This document shows positions 23,579-35,985 of a stretch of DNA of 64,000 bases, piece after piece. Positions within the stretch are counted from its first letter, which is position 1, and the number at the start of each line of letters is the position of its first letter. The stretch comes from Carya illinoinensis. Taxonomy: Eukaryota; Streptophyta; Magnoliopsida; Fagales; Juglandaceae. Both the position numbers and the translations under genes were made by a program. The notes beneath the pieces were generated by a model that saw only the letters and a program-made list of their open reading frames with translations, searched no databases and was not told where the DNA came from. The stretch is from contig NC_056752.1 in the NCBI RefSeq assembly GCF_018687715.1, forward strand, positions 4,092,001 through 4,156,000. The letters run 5' to 3'.

Positions 23579-24145
23579 TAGGGATTTAACCGGTTTAAAA
23601 TAAAATTTAGAATCAACTCGGTATATATCGATTTTATATTTTTTAAAATTAATTACGTACCGGTCATTCTCCTTAATCGATATTTCATTTTTATCGATTT
23701 TCAATCTGATTCGATCCGGTTTTCTGGTTTTAATATACTATATTATATATAATATACTATAGTAGTAATATATTATAGTATATTATAATATATAGTGATA
23801 TTGTAATAGTATAATTATTAATATGCACTATATAATATTAGTATAACTATTGATACAATAAATTGATACAATAAATTATATTGATATAAGATTTTAAAAT
23901 TTAATATTATATTAATTAATAATTTATCATATAATACAAAATTATTTATATATAATTATATATTATATATAAAAATTATATATAATATTAAAAATTAAAA
24001 AATATATATGAACTGGTCTGATTTAAAAAAAAGAAAAATCAAAACTAGATTATTTTGAACGATTTTAAGAAAATAAAACCGATATCGAACCAAAATCACT
24101 GATTCGGTCTGATCTGATCTTGTTCCCTTTTTTTTAAACTCCCTA
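23579..24145. mobile_element. hAT-like MITE downstream of the small gene
   Basis: The termini TAGGGATTTAA (23579) and, inverted, TAGGGAGTTTAA (24145) match. Flanking 8-mers GTCGCCGA (23571-23578) and GTTGCCAA (24146-24153) differ only by two transitions, consistent with an aged 8-bp hAT target duplication. The 567-bp body is AT-rich with CCGGTTT/GGTTCGGT-like motifs near the ends and no ORF. Confidence 0.65.
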
Positions 24146-24153
24146 GTTGCCAA

Positions 24154-25268
24154 TCTGAAAGAGTGAAAACTTCTGCACTTTTGGAAACACAGAAGATAAA
24201 CATGTATTAATTAGTTTATTACATAGTTCTGTGACTAATTAGCATCGGTCTGGTTCTCTCTGGGAATTTTTCCATACAGTATGTAACTTTTAACATCTTG
24301 AAGCACATTTGCAACAAAACATTGCATGTTAACAACTTACAAATCGAGCCAGTGAACCATTTACTGTGGGATATACCTTTTGATGCCACATAATACGGCA
24401 GCCTATACATTTAAAGTAATTGTTAGGTACTAAAATATGAACGGTTGATACTCTCATCCTATACATAAATAATTTTAATTATATGTTTTGTCGCCAGAGG
24501 ATGAGCATACCACGTCATCCGTATTCCAAGATTACCTAATAAATTTTCATTAGTGACGTAATAATCTTTCATTAATGGTGTGTTTAATGTGCTAATAAAC
24601 AAACTTGTATATAAGTATTTCCTTTGTTAAATAGTGTTAGCCAGAGGCAACCTTCAACAAGTCCATCTTGATGGTCTGATAGCCCACTGAAGCTGGACGG
24701 AGCATCAGGAAGGAAGTTAGCAGTGTGCAAGTGACCTTTCCGTAATGCAAGGGCTCATGTATGATGTCTATGTTCACAAGTAATACTATATTCAGTCACT
24801 TTTACAAACTCCCTGTGTATTACACTGATGTGATTGATTATATCATTTTTTTTTTAATACACAATAAATCACATTAATAGAGTGGGCAAAAATTACTGCA
24901 TATAAAATTTTTGTTAATTATATCCCATCTTTCAGTAAACAAAGAGATGTCTGATTCAACATGGCCAATCAGATTGTGTAAGATAGGACACATTCGTGGA
25001 ATCCTTTAGGCCTACACGTAGTGCCTTTTGGTGGATTTCTCATATTCTCCATCCCATCTCAATATTCAAATTAGGCAAAAGATACAATCTCTCACGAGAT
25101 ACCATCCCACTATGTTAAGCAATGTGATTGATTACTAACACAAAATTGAAATTTGCACCAAAATTGCGGTTTGAACTGTTCCTCAGAACAATGCACAGTG
25201 CGGAGAAAAAGGTAGACATAACTATATCACCCGTACAGCATGAGAATTACACACTGACATCCTAACTC
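24154..25268. other. Spacer with second AGTCACTTTT foldback MITE
   Basis: The foldback family seen at 18996 recurs at about 24779-24918 (TTCAGTCACTTTTACAAACTC...ACACTGATGTGATTG). The rest shows no gene. The region from about 25000 to 25268 is the likely 3' flank of the minus-strand gene that ends at 25269. Confidence 0.45.
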
Positions 25269-27182
25269 TCATTTCTTACAAATCAAGCCAGAACTGGAAA
25301 GAAGACGCAATGCTTGGCTGGAATTGTTCAAGACTGCCGATGACCTTGGAACCTGCATTTTTCTGTTCTTCAAGAACTCTAAGGAATTCTGCAAGCATTG
25401 GGAAGGACCCATGTCCTTCAAAATAACAGGTTCTACCCTTCAAATCACAAGTCAAGAAAATAATAAGTATTGTTGACCTAAGAAGAAACCTCGTTCTATT
25501 AATTTAGAAGGAAGAGCTCCTCACCCCGAGGTTTTGGATTTTTTCTTTCTTTTGGTGGGGTTTACCTCAGTCTTCTCTTCCTCTGAGTCTGATGAGAAAA
25601 CTATTCTGCAGAGATGGTATATCCCTTTTGTTAGAAGGAAAACATGGATTCAAACGTAACAGCATACCAAGAGAGAAGGGATGGATCATACTTCTCACGA
25701 GCTACAATCACTTTGACAATGTCATCTGGAAGCATCCCCTCATTGCCCTTAGACTCTTGCTGTGTTTCATCTCCCACTTCATCTTGGACAATCTCACCTT
25801 TTCGAGAGGGTCGTGGTGTTAACTTTTGGGCCCATAGTCTTCTTCTTTCTTTTCCTTCACGAACAACCCTATATTGAGAAAATTCTGTCAATCACTGTAT
25901 TTGCATGCATTTACAATAGATTATTAACTAATTTCAAATCATCATCAAAGTGCTAAGCATATATGTAAAATATAAATTTCTAAAATTTACCAAAAGATAC
26001 GCAAAGGGTATGAGATGAAGGGATCAAGACTTGCTAGTACCTGCTTGCAGGCCTTAACGGGATCATTTACTTTCATTAATCACATCATGGCATTAATATT
26101 TAAATTTTGGCATATGTTGACGCCAATTTGGCTACTTGCTTCATCCCCTTTTCAAGGTATCAGGTATACAATCTCTCTAAAGGCATCTCAAGTTGACACA
26201 AGTTTGTTTTGTGGGTTGTAACTGGGAAGTTAATCCCCATCTTGATATGCATCAAGAGAACCTTTGCATATTCGGCTTCTGAAGAATCACAGGACATGGA
26301 ACTTCCCATATTATCATATCCTTCCTCTCTCTACAATCTTTACCTTATGATTTGGTCTAGCACAAGTTCACATAAAAATGTACCACAATACCAAAACTGT
26401 CCCTTTAAATTCCCATGACACTATCTTAGGCTTGCTAATACTCATGGACAGCTTCCAACACTCTGAAATCAATTCTTCACGTCTTAAATACAGCCGCATA
26501 AACCCCAAATCTTTAGATATACTCTCTATCTTTCACAAATTCAATTTCAATGACGACTCTTTACCCTATTCAGAGCTCTTTATTTATGCAAAATTCTACA
26601 ACGTAACAGAGGTCTTTTGGAGGGGAAAACAAACCTTTATCGCGCAAACCACCCCCAATGTACTTTCAGAACGAACTTATAAAAAATATGCTATTTTAGA
26701 ACTTGTGCCATCCTAAAAGACTGGTTATCAAATGACAAACAGAGTGACCATGTATTCAGTAAAGTAAAACTTTCACTATTAATCACAATCCTAACCAGGT
26801 ATCTGAAAAGCGCTTTCTCTGAACTAAGCCAAAAAGCTCTTAAGGCCTCATCCCAGATAAAAACCTTAGATAAAAATTTAAAATCCTTATTATTAAGCAA
26901 CTGAGCAGAACAGAAAACAAATGAAAGCGCCATTCGCAGAAAATAAAAAGGAACGAACCTGGCCTTATTTTCTTTCTCAACTTTTCGTATCTCCGAAAGT
27001 AATTGTCTTCCCTGCATAACATTAAATTAAAGAAAAAAAATACAAACATATGAATCGAGCATTCTGCAAATGTTCCGTTTTGATTGCATTTATTTAATTC
27101 CTTGAAACGCATTAGAGCAAACCTGATCGGCTGTGAATTCCTCAGGTGCGTCAGAATCGCTCCCTTCTCTATCCGAAGACAT
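25269..27182 (-). CDS. Conserved charged protein of unknown function, 179 aa, five exons
   Basis: Five minus-strand exons join in phase: 27182-27123, 27011-26959, 25868-25692, 25605-25525 and 25437-25269 (540 nt including TGA). All donors are GT and acceptors AG; the exon 3 donor is GAA|GTATGA and the exon 4 donor GG|GTGAGG. The product starts MSSDREGSDSDAPEEF, is Glu/Lys-rich with probable coiled coil (residues 20-60), has an acidic Ser patch 'FSSDSEEEKTE' followed by a basic KRKKKSK signal, and ends 'QALRLLSSSGLICKK'. The acidic-serine plus basic patch layout suggests a nuclear or nucleolar protein. The arrangement resembles a conserved plant protein I know only as uncharacterised; no function is assigned. 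Its 5' half is duplicated at 31.3-31.7 kb. Confidence 0.8.
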
Positions 27183-29270
27183 CTATATAACTCTCTCTCT
27201 CTCTCTCTCTCTCTGATTTCTTCACCTTGGCTGTGTTACGGATTTCTTCTTCGACCTGTAAATTTTGAGGTCTAGGGTTTATGGTATACATCGAAGTCGA
27301 GGGTTTTCTTTTTCTTTTTTAAGAAAAATTGTTTTGGGCTGGATATGGGCCTTAGTGAACCCGAGCGAAGTAAAGATGGAGCTAAGATCCAAATCCATAT
27401 CGGGATAGTGAGTCTAATGAACTTTTTTTTTTTTTTTTTTTTTTTTTCAAATCGTGACCCTATCATAAGTCATCTACTACTCAAATTTATTTCAAGCTTT
27501 TATTGTATTTTTTTTTGACATCCTTAATTATTAAAAAAATAAAAAAAATATATAAATTTATTAATATTCACTTCATTAATCATTAAATAAAATAAAAAAT
27601 TAAAAAAAAATCAAATACAAAAAAAGTAGTAACTGGATAGTAATAGAGTAGTAACTCTATCATTATTCATCCATATCGGGCCTGCTAAAAGAGTCATTTT
27701 TTTACGACTTTGTGTTTGCTTTCACTTTTATTATTAAAAGAGTAGGTTTATTTTTACCACTATGAAAGTATAAATTGAAAGTTGGAGAAAATTTGGAAAA
27801 TTTTTCTGTTGTATGGATTTCTGCAAGTCCAAAGTATCCATCCAACTTTTACCATTTTTAAATTCAATAAATTTAAATAAATTTAAAGGCAATGTTTTTA
27901 AATAAAAGAAATAAATGTATTTGGAAGGGATAATGTAATTTCCATATAGAAAGAATTTTGCAAATAATTTTTGCTTTGCTCTGCAATCGAGAATCCTTTG
28001 CTCATCACATTGTAAATCACTTCCTTTCATTTATTTATTTTTTCTGCACCAACAAAACCATATCAATGAATCCTTTTACAGTCTTCCATGGAGAGGAAAA
28101 GAGCAACATGCAGGCCAGGCATGTGCAGAAGCTTTGACTTCGATTCATGCTTACTTTCTTCCTTCCTTTTCCACCCCGTGATTAGCCTATCTTGTCTCCT
28201 TCCCACAACCTTTGTGTGTGTCGCTTTTGAGTCAATAATTCATTTTACATTTTGAAAATATTTGTGTTATTAAAATATCATATTTTTATATATTTTATCT
28301 AAAGAGAAATGTTTTATCTATAAATAGTAATACAAAATTTATATAACTAGATGGATACATCATATTTATTTGTTAAAAAAAATAATTATAATCTAATGTA
28401 TCATATCAAATTATGTAAATTTGTAATGCAGTTTGCATTTTGTAGATTTCTTTCAAACTTAGTATTACACTTATTTTTAATGCATACTTCATTTACACAA
28501 TCTGAGCATTCTTATTAGATTATCCAAATGCAAATGTAAAATTTGCATAATATGACATGATTTTATATTTGGCTATTCCACTCAAAATTTATTTTCACAT
28601 TAGATTTCTATTAGTCAAAATAATAATAAAATATTATAAATTTAATAATATTTTTTTAAAACTTTTTTCTATTAATTTTTTTTCTAAATTAAGAGCTTAT
28701 ATGAAAATACATTATTATTTTTTATTAAATAATATGGAAAAATAATGTAGAGGAAGAATGAGAATGGGGAGAGAGAATAGAGGGAGAGAGAGTGTATAAA
28801 GATATTATTTTTTATTCATTTGGATGTGAAATAGGAACAAACAAATTTAGTTGCAAACCTTAATTTTACTATAGCCAAAAGTTAAAAATTTTGAAATTAG
28901 ATAATCCAATGTAGAACATTTTCAAGTTCTATTAGCTAAATTTCTCGTTAAATTTGCATTTGGATGCTCTTTGAAAGTTGTTTTTGTCATCTCAAAACAT
29001 ATAAGTTTTATACATATGCATCGAGGGTTGCAATTTTATAATGTTAAACTAATTATTATATTTATTTTTTTCTTTTTTGTTTTTAGTTTTTTAAATTTAA
29101 TGTGATATTACAATAGTAACTCAGAATTCAATCATTAATGACACTTTTTACCCTTAAAAGAAAGAGATGTGTTAATCACCATCGTTCTCTTGTGATCATC
29201 TTTTGTGATATTAAATGATTGAAGATTATTTATTATTCATTACTTATAATCCAATCATTTGATATCATAT
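26798..29270. repeat. Segmental repeat unit A (source copy with 5' half of the minus-strand gene)
   Basis: Unit A starts in intron 2 of the minus-strand gene, contains its exons 2 and 1, and runs through upstream DNA. Landmarks shared with B and C include GAGTCCAAAGTATCCA, ACCAAACAAAACCATATCAA-like and TGACTTCGATTC(A/C)TGCTT sequences (27820-28250). TACAAAATTTATA with GATGGATACAT follows at about 28332-28356. A 27-T run (27421-27447) and a CT microsatellite (27187-27214) lie within it. No additional gene is seen between 27183 and 29270. Confidence 0.8.
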
Positions 29271-29289
29271 AAACCAAAATCACCAGCTA

Positions 29290-30550
29290 TATAGTTTTGC
29301 ATGATTTCTCAATGTGAAGTGGTATGGAATAAAGCTTCTGAATCTAACATTCAATCGTCAACCAAATTGTGCGGTGCAAGAAATATGACATTCTATACTT
29401 ATTTAGTCACCACGTTCAAAGTGTCATCCTTAGTCTTGTTCGGATTCTAGCAGTTTCTTTTGATGTGGCCTGTCTTGCCACAATTCTAACAAGTCTGCAT
29501 AGACCTTAACTTGCTCTTGCTCCTATTTCTGAACTCTGACCTACTATGTTCCTTGCTCTGAGTGTCAACGTTCAGGGTAGAACCTAAACTTGAGATATCG
29601 CCTAAATCTCTTCTGCGTGCCTCTTCAACAAGAATTAGATTTCAGATGTCTTTATATTTCAACTTCATCTTTCTGTCAGAAATAATCACAGTCATTCTCA
29701 TGACTTTCCAACTATTTGGCAATAACTCTAATATGATCAATGCCCAAATCTCATCATTGAACTCAATCTCAGTCGATAACAATTGATCTATGATAGTGTT
29801 AAACTCATTCAGATGTTGGCAACAGATGTACCTTTTCTCATATTGAGGTTGAACAAATTCTTCACCAAATTCACCTTGCTAATTACCGACGACTTTTCAT
29901 ACATGCCAGACAAAGCTGCTATGAGATTCGCTATGGTCTTCTCTTTGATAACGTTGTGTGCAACCGACCTTGACAGGGTCATCCAAATAACCCTCAGGAC
30001 TAGGGGTGAGCATCGGCCGGTCCGGACCGGCAAAACCGACCGGACCGGCACTGTTTGGACCGGACCGGACCGGACCGAATTGGGTCCGGTCCGGTCCGGT
30101 CCCATTTTTAAAGGACCGAAAAGATTCGGTCCGGTCCCGGTCCGGGAGTTTTTCACCCCGGACCGGACCGGACCGGACCGAATAGAAATAAAAATAAATA
30201 AATATTATTTATATATATTATTTATATAATAGTATTAGCATATTACTAATATATATAATAGTATACTATATGTATATATATTAAATATATTACAATATAA
30301 TTACATAAATATTAAAAAAAATGTCATTAAATATTAGCATATTATATAAATATATAGTTATTACTATTACTATTATTACATATAGTTATTAGTTATAGTA
30401 TAGTTATTATTACATATATTTATTAGTTATAGTATTATTACTAATAGACTAATAGTATTAGCATATTACTAATATATATATAATACTATATGTATATATT
30501 TTAAATATATTACAATATAATTACATAAATATTAAAAAAAATGTCATTAG

Positions 30551-30589
<39 letters not shown>

Positions 30590-30943
30590 AACCTTGGACC
30601 GAATGGACCGACCGGACCGGACCGGACCGAATAGGACCGGACCGGACCGGTCCTGATGGAGTTCGGTCCGGTCCAGGGTGGGAAAACCCTGGACCGAATA
30701 GGTCCGGTCCGGTCCACAAAACCTCTCCGGACCGGACCGGACCGGACCGAACTCACCCCTACTCAGGACCTGTCGATCTAATATGTTCCAATTAGCATCT
30801 TCCTTGCTAACCGGCTTCTTTCCCAATAAAGGAAGATGGAGGCCCTTCAAGTAAAGATAATCTTTGATGATCTACATTTTCCAATACCTAAAATATGTGC
30901 CATCAAACTTTTCAATTCTAGCCTTCACTTCATCTCTTGCCAT
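29290..30943 (-). pseudogene. Copia gag-protease pseudogene split by a MITE
   Basis: From ATG 30943 the frame reads MARDEVKARIEKFDGTYFRYWKM, then a stop, then 'DYLYLKGLHLPL'. The MITE insertion falls after 'DRQVL' and the Gag resumes at 29992 with 'RVIWMTLSRSVAHNV'. Further on come 'MYEKSS', 'FNLNM' and a CCHC knuckle whose second residue is a stop codon (C-stop-N-C-GKTGH-IKRN-C at about 29500-29475). A protease DSGA-like box read as DSEA lies at about 29325. Multiple stops show it is dead. Confidence 0.8.
30001..30761. mobile_element. hAT-type MITE with CCGGACC palindromic arrays
   Basis: The ends TAGGGGTGAG (30001) and CTCACCCCTA (30761) are perfect 10-bp inverted repeats. A perfect 8-bp target duplication CTCAGGAC flanks it at 29993-30000 and 30762-30769. 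Both are hAT hallmarks. Both subterminal regions consist of GGTCCGG/CCGGACC arrays (30015-30180 and 30596-30750). The AT-rich centre contains an imperfect internal duplication (about 30236-30330 and 30460-30551) and a 30+ A run near 30549. No true ORF is present. Confidence 0.88.
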
Positions 30944-31451
30944 TGTTCTCCCTTAAATGCCAACTTTATGGTTTTGATAGTAGTTGTTGTGAAGAATACT
31001 CACCAAATTCACACCAACGATTCTACAAACAAGTAAAAGGCAACGAGAAAGATAAACAAGTATCTCCCAAAACATATATAATACATATATATACAGATAT
31101 ATGTTAGTAGCGAAAATTCTAAAAAAAATAGATTTTGGATTATTAGCTTGAGCGACCTGTTGAGTGAGACTTAAGCAAACTCTATGCTCAACTTCACTCA
31201 AGTGACTCATCGTATGACTATTAAGCGAACTTTTTGTGTAATATTTTCTTGGCTTACAAACTATGCTCCACGAACCCAACAATAAACATAGTCGTATCAA
31301 AAAAGTGCTTTCTCTAAACTAAGCTAAAAAGCTCTCATGGTCTCATCTCAGATAAAACCCTTACATTAAAAGTTTAAGTCCTTATTATTAAGCAATCGAG
31401 TAGAATAGAAAACAAATGAAAGCACCATTTGCAGAAAATAAAAGGGAAAAC

Positions 31452-31681
31452 TTGGCCTTATTTTCCTTCTCAATTTTTCCTATCTCAGAAAGTAATTGTC
31501 TCTCCTGCATAACATCAAATTAAAGAAAAAAAAAACAAAAACAAAAAGATATAAATGTATTTTCTACAAATGTTCCATTTTGATTGGATTAATTTAATTT
31601 CTTAAAACGCATTAGAGCAAACCTAATCGGTTGTGAACTCCTTGGTGCGTCAGAATTGCTATCTTCTCTATCCGAAGACAT
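31452..31681 (-). pseudogene. Duplicated exons 1-2 of the 179-aa gene (pseudogene fragment)
   Basis: Minus-strand ATG at 31681 gives MSSDREDSNSDAP, then a 1-bp deletion shifts the frame relative to the intact gene at 27182. The exon 2 copy (about 31505-31452) retains 'RQLLSEI' and a following GT. No copies of exons 3-5 are present in unit B, so it cannot encode the protein. Confidence 0.75.
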
Positions 31682-31698
31682 CTCTCTCTCTCTCTCTC

Positions 31699-31753
<55 letters not shown>

Positions 31754-31890
31754 CTATGATGTTATCCCATGCTAATGTATACAAAGCGTAGACTTGCTTT
31801 GAGTACTCTAATTTATTCGAAGTAATAGCACCGGAGGCATGACCTGGCCAAAAAATCTCATTCGAATTCGAATTATTTCAATAAAAGAAG

Positions 31891-31934
<44 letters not shown>

Positions 31935-31936
31935 AT
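31681..31936. repeat. Expanded CT microsatellites in unit B
   Basis: Two (CT)n blocks (31681-31751, interrupted once by CACT, and 31893-31936) flank a 140-bp private insert. They sit where unit A has a single 27-bp CT block just upstream of the gene's ATG. Confidence 0.85.
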
Positions 31937-33251
31937 TGGCTGTGTTACGAATCTCGTCTTCGACTTGTATATTTTGAGGTCCAGGGTTTTCTTTTTCTGT
32001 TTAAGAAAAATTGTTTTGGTTTGGATATTGGCCCTAGTGAACCCGAGCGAAGTAAAGATGGAGCTCAGCTCCAAATCCATATCCGCTTGCCAAACATTAG
32101 ATTGAATTTGGAGACTCCTCTTATAAAATATATTTATTTTAAAAAAGAATGGTATATGCAGTTGTGGAATGCTTAAGCACCGTATAATTTCTTTTGAAAA
32201 AACTAAGTAAATATAGGATCTAAATGAAAGAAAACTAATTTTTTAATAGTGGACCATATTATTTTTTAAAGCGATTTCACGACGTTTGCATACTTTACGA
32301 CTGTATATAACATTATTCTTATTTTAAATTTGTCCTATAATATCTACAATTTAATTGTAGCATATTTTAATGTCGTAAAAAATATTTTTTTTCATGATTT
32401 TCTCTTTTCATTAGTCTCTTTCTCTTTTCATTAGTCTCTTATTTTTACCATGAAAAGAATACACGACAATCATACATCTTCTTTTGTCACTATGAAAAGA
32501 GTACATTTGTGCGTATTAGAATTTACGACTTCAATTTCTTTTTTATTACTAAAAGAGTAATTTCTTTTACCACTATAAAAGTATAAATTTAATGCTCAAG
32601 AAATTCTGAAAAACTGCATGGATTTCTTTGAGTCCAAAGTATCCATCTTTTACCATTTTTAAATTCAAATGTTGAGATGACAAAATGTATATCAATGAAA
32701 TGAATTTAGAAGCAATGTTTTGAAATTAAAGAAATATATGTATGTGGTAGGGATAATGTTATTTCCATAAAGAAAGAAATTTTCAAATAATTGTTCAGCT
32801 CAACATCACAATGTAAATCACTTCCTTTTATTTTATTTTATTTTATTTTTGCACCCAAACAAAACCATATCAATCAATCCTTTTACTCAGTCTTCTATGT
32901 AGAGGAAAATATCGAGCAACATGCAGGACATGTGCAGAAACTTTGACTTCGATTCATGCTTCACTTTCTTCCTTCTTTTTCAACACCACTAGCCTAATCT
33001 GTCTCCTTCTCACAAACTTTGTGTGTGTCATTTTTGAGTCAATCAATCATTTCGAATAATGTTACTCATAATCCAAATTATCCAATTATCTAATAATGTA
33101 ATAATGAGAGGTTAATGAGAAAATAGATAATGAATAGATTTTTTATTTATTTATAAACTGTAGTACAAAATTTATATGGATCGATGGATACATTATATTT
33201 ATTAGTAAAAAAAAAATATAATTTAATGTATCATATCAAATTATGTAAATT

Positions 33252-33660
33252 TGTGAGCGCTTCAGGCTAGGGACCTGCTGTATTTAATGTGTCTCAAGAG
33301 ACCTGAGCATGCAACGACGTGCAGCCTGAGACCTCATAGGACGGCACGACCTCGGCTTGACTCATTGTTGCAGTAGCAGGTTGGTGGCAAGTCTGACCCA
33401 AACACGACCTGGAACCCCATGATCTCCCTCAGTGGCTGAGTCAAAGTTGGGTATAAATACACCGATCCCACCCATGGGGAGAGGCCTGATTTTCTTTCTC
33501 CTTTATCACTCTATTAGCTTTTTCTATCACTAGATCCTCAACTAACTTTGTCATTGGAGGGTCCTCGAATCACACCAAAGCTCATTCTCATCCCCTTTAT
33601 GTAGGTTGTAAAGGTTGGGTTTCCATGGAACTGCCTAGGCTGCAAAACATGACATCAATA
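33252..33660 (+). repeat. Left LTR of the antisense-ORF element
   Basis: 409 bp, alignable along its length to 35986-36395 with many substitutions, implying an old insertion. A TATAAATA promoter box sits at 33452-33459. Confidence 0.82.
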
Positions 33661-33820
33661 GTGGCAGCATGGTAGGGGAGGCACCATGAGGGATTCACTT
33701 TTCTTCTTTTTCTCCTCCTCCTTCATCTTCCTCTTCTTCTCCCTCTACTTGGCTCCCGGTCTTGGAGACAGTTGGGGAGGCCTCAAAGGAAATGCCTAGC
33801 TCTCCTTCCTGTCCCTTAGG

Positions 33821-34884
33821 TTACGAAGAGGTCCTTGGGGCTTTGTAGGCAATCTCCTTCCTCAAAGCATCTTCAAAATATGTGAACGGTCTAGCCTCAT
33901 GAGGTGTAGGGCGCACGAAAGCACTATAGAAGGCAGCTTGGAAGTGACCCTCATTGCCTTCTTCTTCGAAGAAGGCAAACGGCACCCTAACGAATGTGGA
34001 ATAAGGGCCAGCCGAAGAAGAAGGGCCAGCGGTGGTGCGCGACCCGCTCGGGAATGATATTGTGCTTACCCAGGTTGGAGAGACAGGGATCTTCGGGCGC
34101 ATGAGCTCTCTTCCTCTCACTCACGAGCTTTCGATGAAATCTCCCAGTGCAAGTTGTGACATACCTTCGGCCGCTTTCCCTTGCTGCCAAAAGAGCTTGT
34201 AGCGTGTTTCTGACCTCGAGGTGAGGGGATCTCACCCAGAAAATCCTAGCCAAGTACGTACGAACGGTCGGGCGCACACAGGTAGTCCTGTATGTTGGCA
34301 TCGGAAAGGGTTGTGTCGGTGACCGACTCCTTGGGATGGGTATTCACCCAAGCAATCACGTTGGCCAATTAAGCCTCTTCCCTCCGATTCAACTTGATGC
34401 GGAGGTGCTGGGAGGAAGGGAGGAATGCCCAAATGGCCTGGACCGGGTGGACCTCCTCCCCTGCGGGATACTCCCACCCCGATACGAAGAAGAATTTCTA
34501 GTTCCACTCCTTGATGCTTGAGTGATGCTGCTCAAGGGTGACAATCGTCTGGTCGGGGGAGCGAGCCTAGAAGCTACATGTGCTCTCTTTGATGTGGTTC
34601 ACTTGGTAGGCGTATAGGAACTCCTGAACGGTTAGATCGGGATGCCTCTTTGTGATTAAAGTCAGAGCCTTTCTGTAGATAATGCAGCTGGATATTAGGA
34701 GCCTCCAGGATTTGGAATTAATCTGTGTAGGTGCCAACCCCAGAAAATTGAGGACTTCGTGGACCAGGTGGTAGAAGGGAAGGTGCAGGCCATTCGCAAC
34801 CATAAGGGGGTAGAGCGCCACCCGAGATGCCATCCCATTAACATCCATTGCATGCTGCCCTACCTTATGGACTTCAACGACCAT
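33821..34884 (-). pseudogene. Antisense retrotransposon ORF, 'putative gypsy-type transposon' family, decayed
   Basis: From ATG 34884 the minus strand encodes 'LHLPFYHLVHEVLNFLGLAP', 'SWRLLISSCIIYRK' and, after a stop, 'KEWNEKFFFVSGWEYP'. These resemble the domain catalogued in Pfam as Transposase_28 (putative gypsy-type), recalled from the family's typical look. The frame is broken by stops around 34567, 34250 and 34120 but continues recognisably to about 33821. It lies antisense to the LTR promoter. Extra antisense ORFs are known from some Tat-lineage Gypsy elements. Confidence 0.65.
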
Positions 34885-35985
34885 GGAGGCAGAAAAATTT
34901 TACTTTGAGCAAATTGCTCGAAGATCTGCGAGCATGACGGATGACACCCATTTTTTCCCCGCAAAGTAGAGAGGATGGGGCTTGAAAGAAGTTTTGGGGA
35001 CCATGGGAGTGTTTGGAGGTGGTAGAAAAGGGGGAGGCGACGAGCGCAATCGAAGAAGTAGGGAGAGGACGGCGGCAGAGAAGAATCATGGGAGTGAAAG
35101 GAAAAATGAGGCACTACGGTAGGACAGAGCTTGGGGAGGAAATGCCAGAAAGATAGACGTTCGAAGGAGGGGGTGTAGAGGGAGAGATTAAAAAATGAGG
35201 GAGAAGAAGGAACGGGGGCTTATATAGTCGTGGACGACTGGGAAGGGTGCGAGAAACGGAGCGACATTGACATTGATGACGCCAGTGAAACGGCTCGCGG
35301 ATTCTAACTGGCACGAGTAGCAGCAGTTGTGTCAGACATGTGGCAAGCACATGCCAATGTGCCTCCCAGGACGTGTGGAGAGGAACAACCGGCCTATCCC
35401 ATCAATTGTCAGAAGGCAGAAGAGTCTTGGGAATCGAGGAGACACGTATCCCTTAAGAGAGACAGGTGGTATGGGGAACCCAGTAGAAGGGACAATTTGG
35501 GAGAAGGAAAGGCAGAATAAAGGATCTGTGAAGGTCATGGACCAATTCACAATGAAAGAGAAGAAGGGAGCCGACTTGACCCTCAACCATCAGAGGCCCC
35601 GGGTACCCAAAGGTCCCATCTCCCCATCCAAAGCGTTAGTTGGCGATGGGGCATAGGACACAATACACATTGAATTCCCACCACATCACTGTGATGAAAA
35701 TTCATAGGGAAATGTGAGGCGGAAAGGGCCTCAGTAGTTCCGGGCCGTAGGAAGCAAGGAGGTCTCGGGGCCCATCAAGTGGGAAGCAAAGCAGCCCAAG
35801 GCAGAGGACATGCGTTGCACTTATAGAACATCTCCCAGCTTGAAGGGCCCCTAAACCCTAGCCTGGATCGGTCAGAAAGCCCAACACGGGCAACGATCGT
35901 CTAGGATCTTGGTGGGGGACCGAGCCTGCAAAAAGGTACATGACAGGCAACTAGTACAGAACACCGACGGTAAGGTGTGGCCGAT
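34885..35985. other. Interior of LTR element without recognised coding
   Basis: GC-richer than the surroundings. Several overlapping short ORFs on both strands (for example 35327-35656 plus) lack any recognised domain. Read here as decayed or non-coding element interior. Confidence 0.45.

Larger units (their letters stand above)
29270..31281 (-). mobile_element. Truncated second Copia element (5' LTR to protease)
   Basis: On the minus strand a candidate 5' LTR runs from about 31281 (TGTTGGGTTCG) to about 31010. A Gag starting at ATG 30943 follows. The element ends at about 29270 inside the protease region (LDSEAxFHTTSH, GDFG). Reverse transcriptase and the 3' LTR are absent. It lies exactly between segmental repeats A and B and is interrupted by a MITE at 30001-30761. 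Confidence 0.75.
31293..33251. repeat. Segmental repeat unit B
   Basis: Colinear with unit A from intron 2 of the minus-strand gene through the upstream region, with substitutions and small indels. It carries two large CT microsatellites (31681-31751 and 31893-31936) where A has one short one, plus a private insert at about 31753-31890. It ends abruptly at GTAAATTT, where the LTR element begins. Confidence 0.8.

Noticed and set aside
25544..25607. Alternative exon 4 donor at GAG|GTAAAC (25566)
   Set aside because: It would lead into a different frame of exon 5; the donor at 25525 keeps the KRKKKSK patch and the 'QALRLLSSSG' ending, which look like real protein.
26015..26716. Several plus-strand ORFs of 68-112 aa
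   Set aside because: They fall in intron 2 of the minus-strand gene and have no recognised content.
29783..30850. Pro/Arg/Gly/Thr-rich ORFs on both strands
   Set aside because: Translations of CCGGACC arrays inside the hAT MITE, open in several frames by repetition.
34232..35114. Set of minus-strand ORFs as a possible host gene
   Set aside because: They lie between paired LTRs and continue one another only through stops; assigned to the retroelement.
35327..35656. 109-aa plus-strand ORF inside the LTR element
   Set aside because: No recognised Gag or Pol motif; overlapping ORFs on both strands suggest GC-rich non-coding interior.
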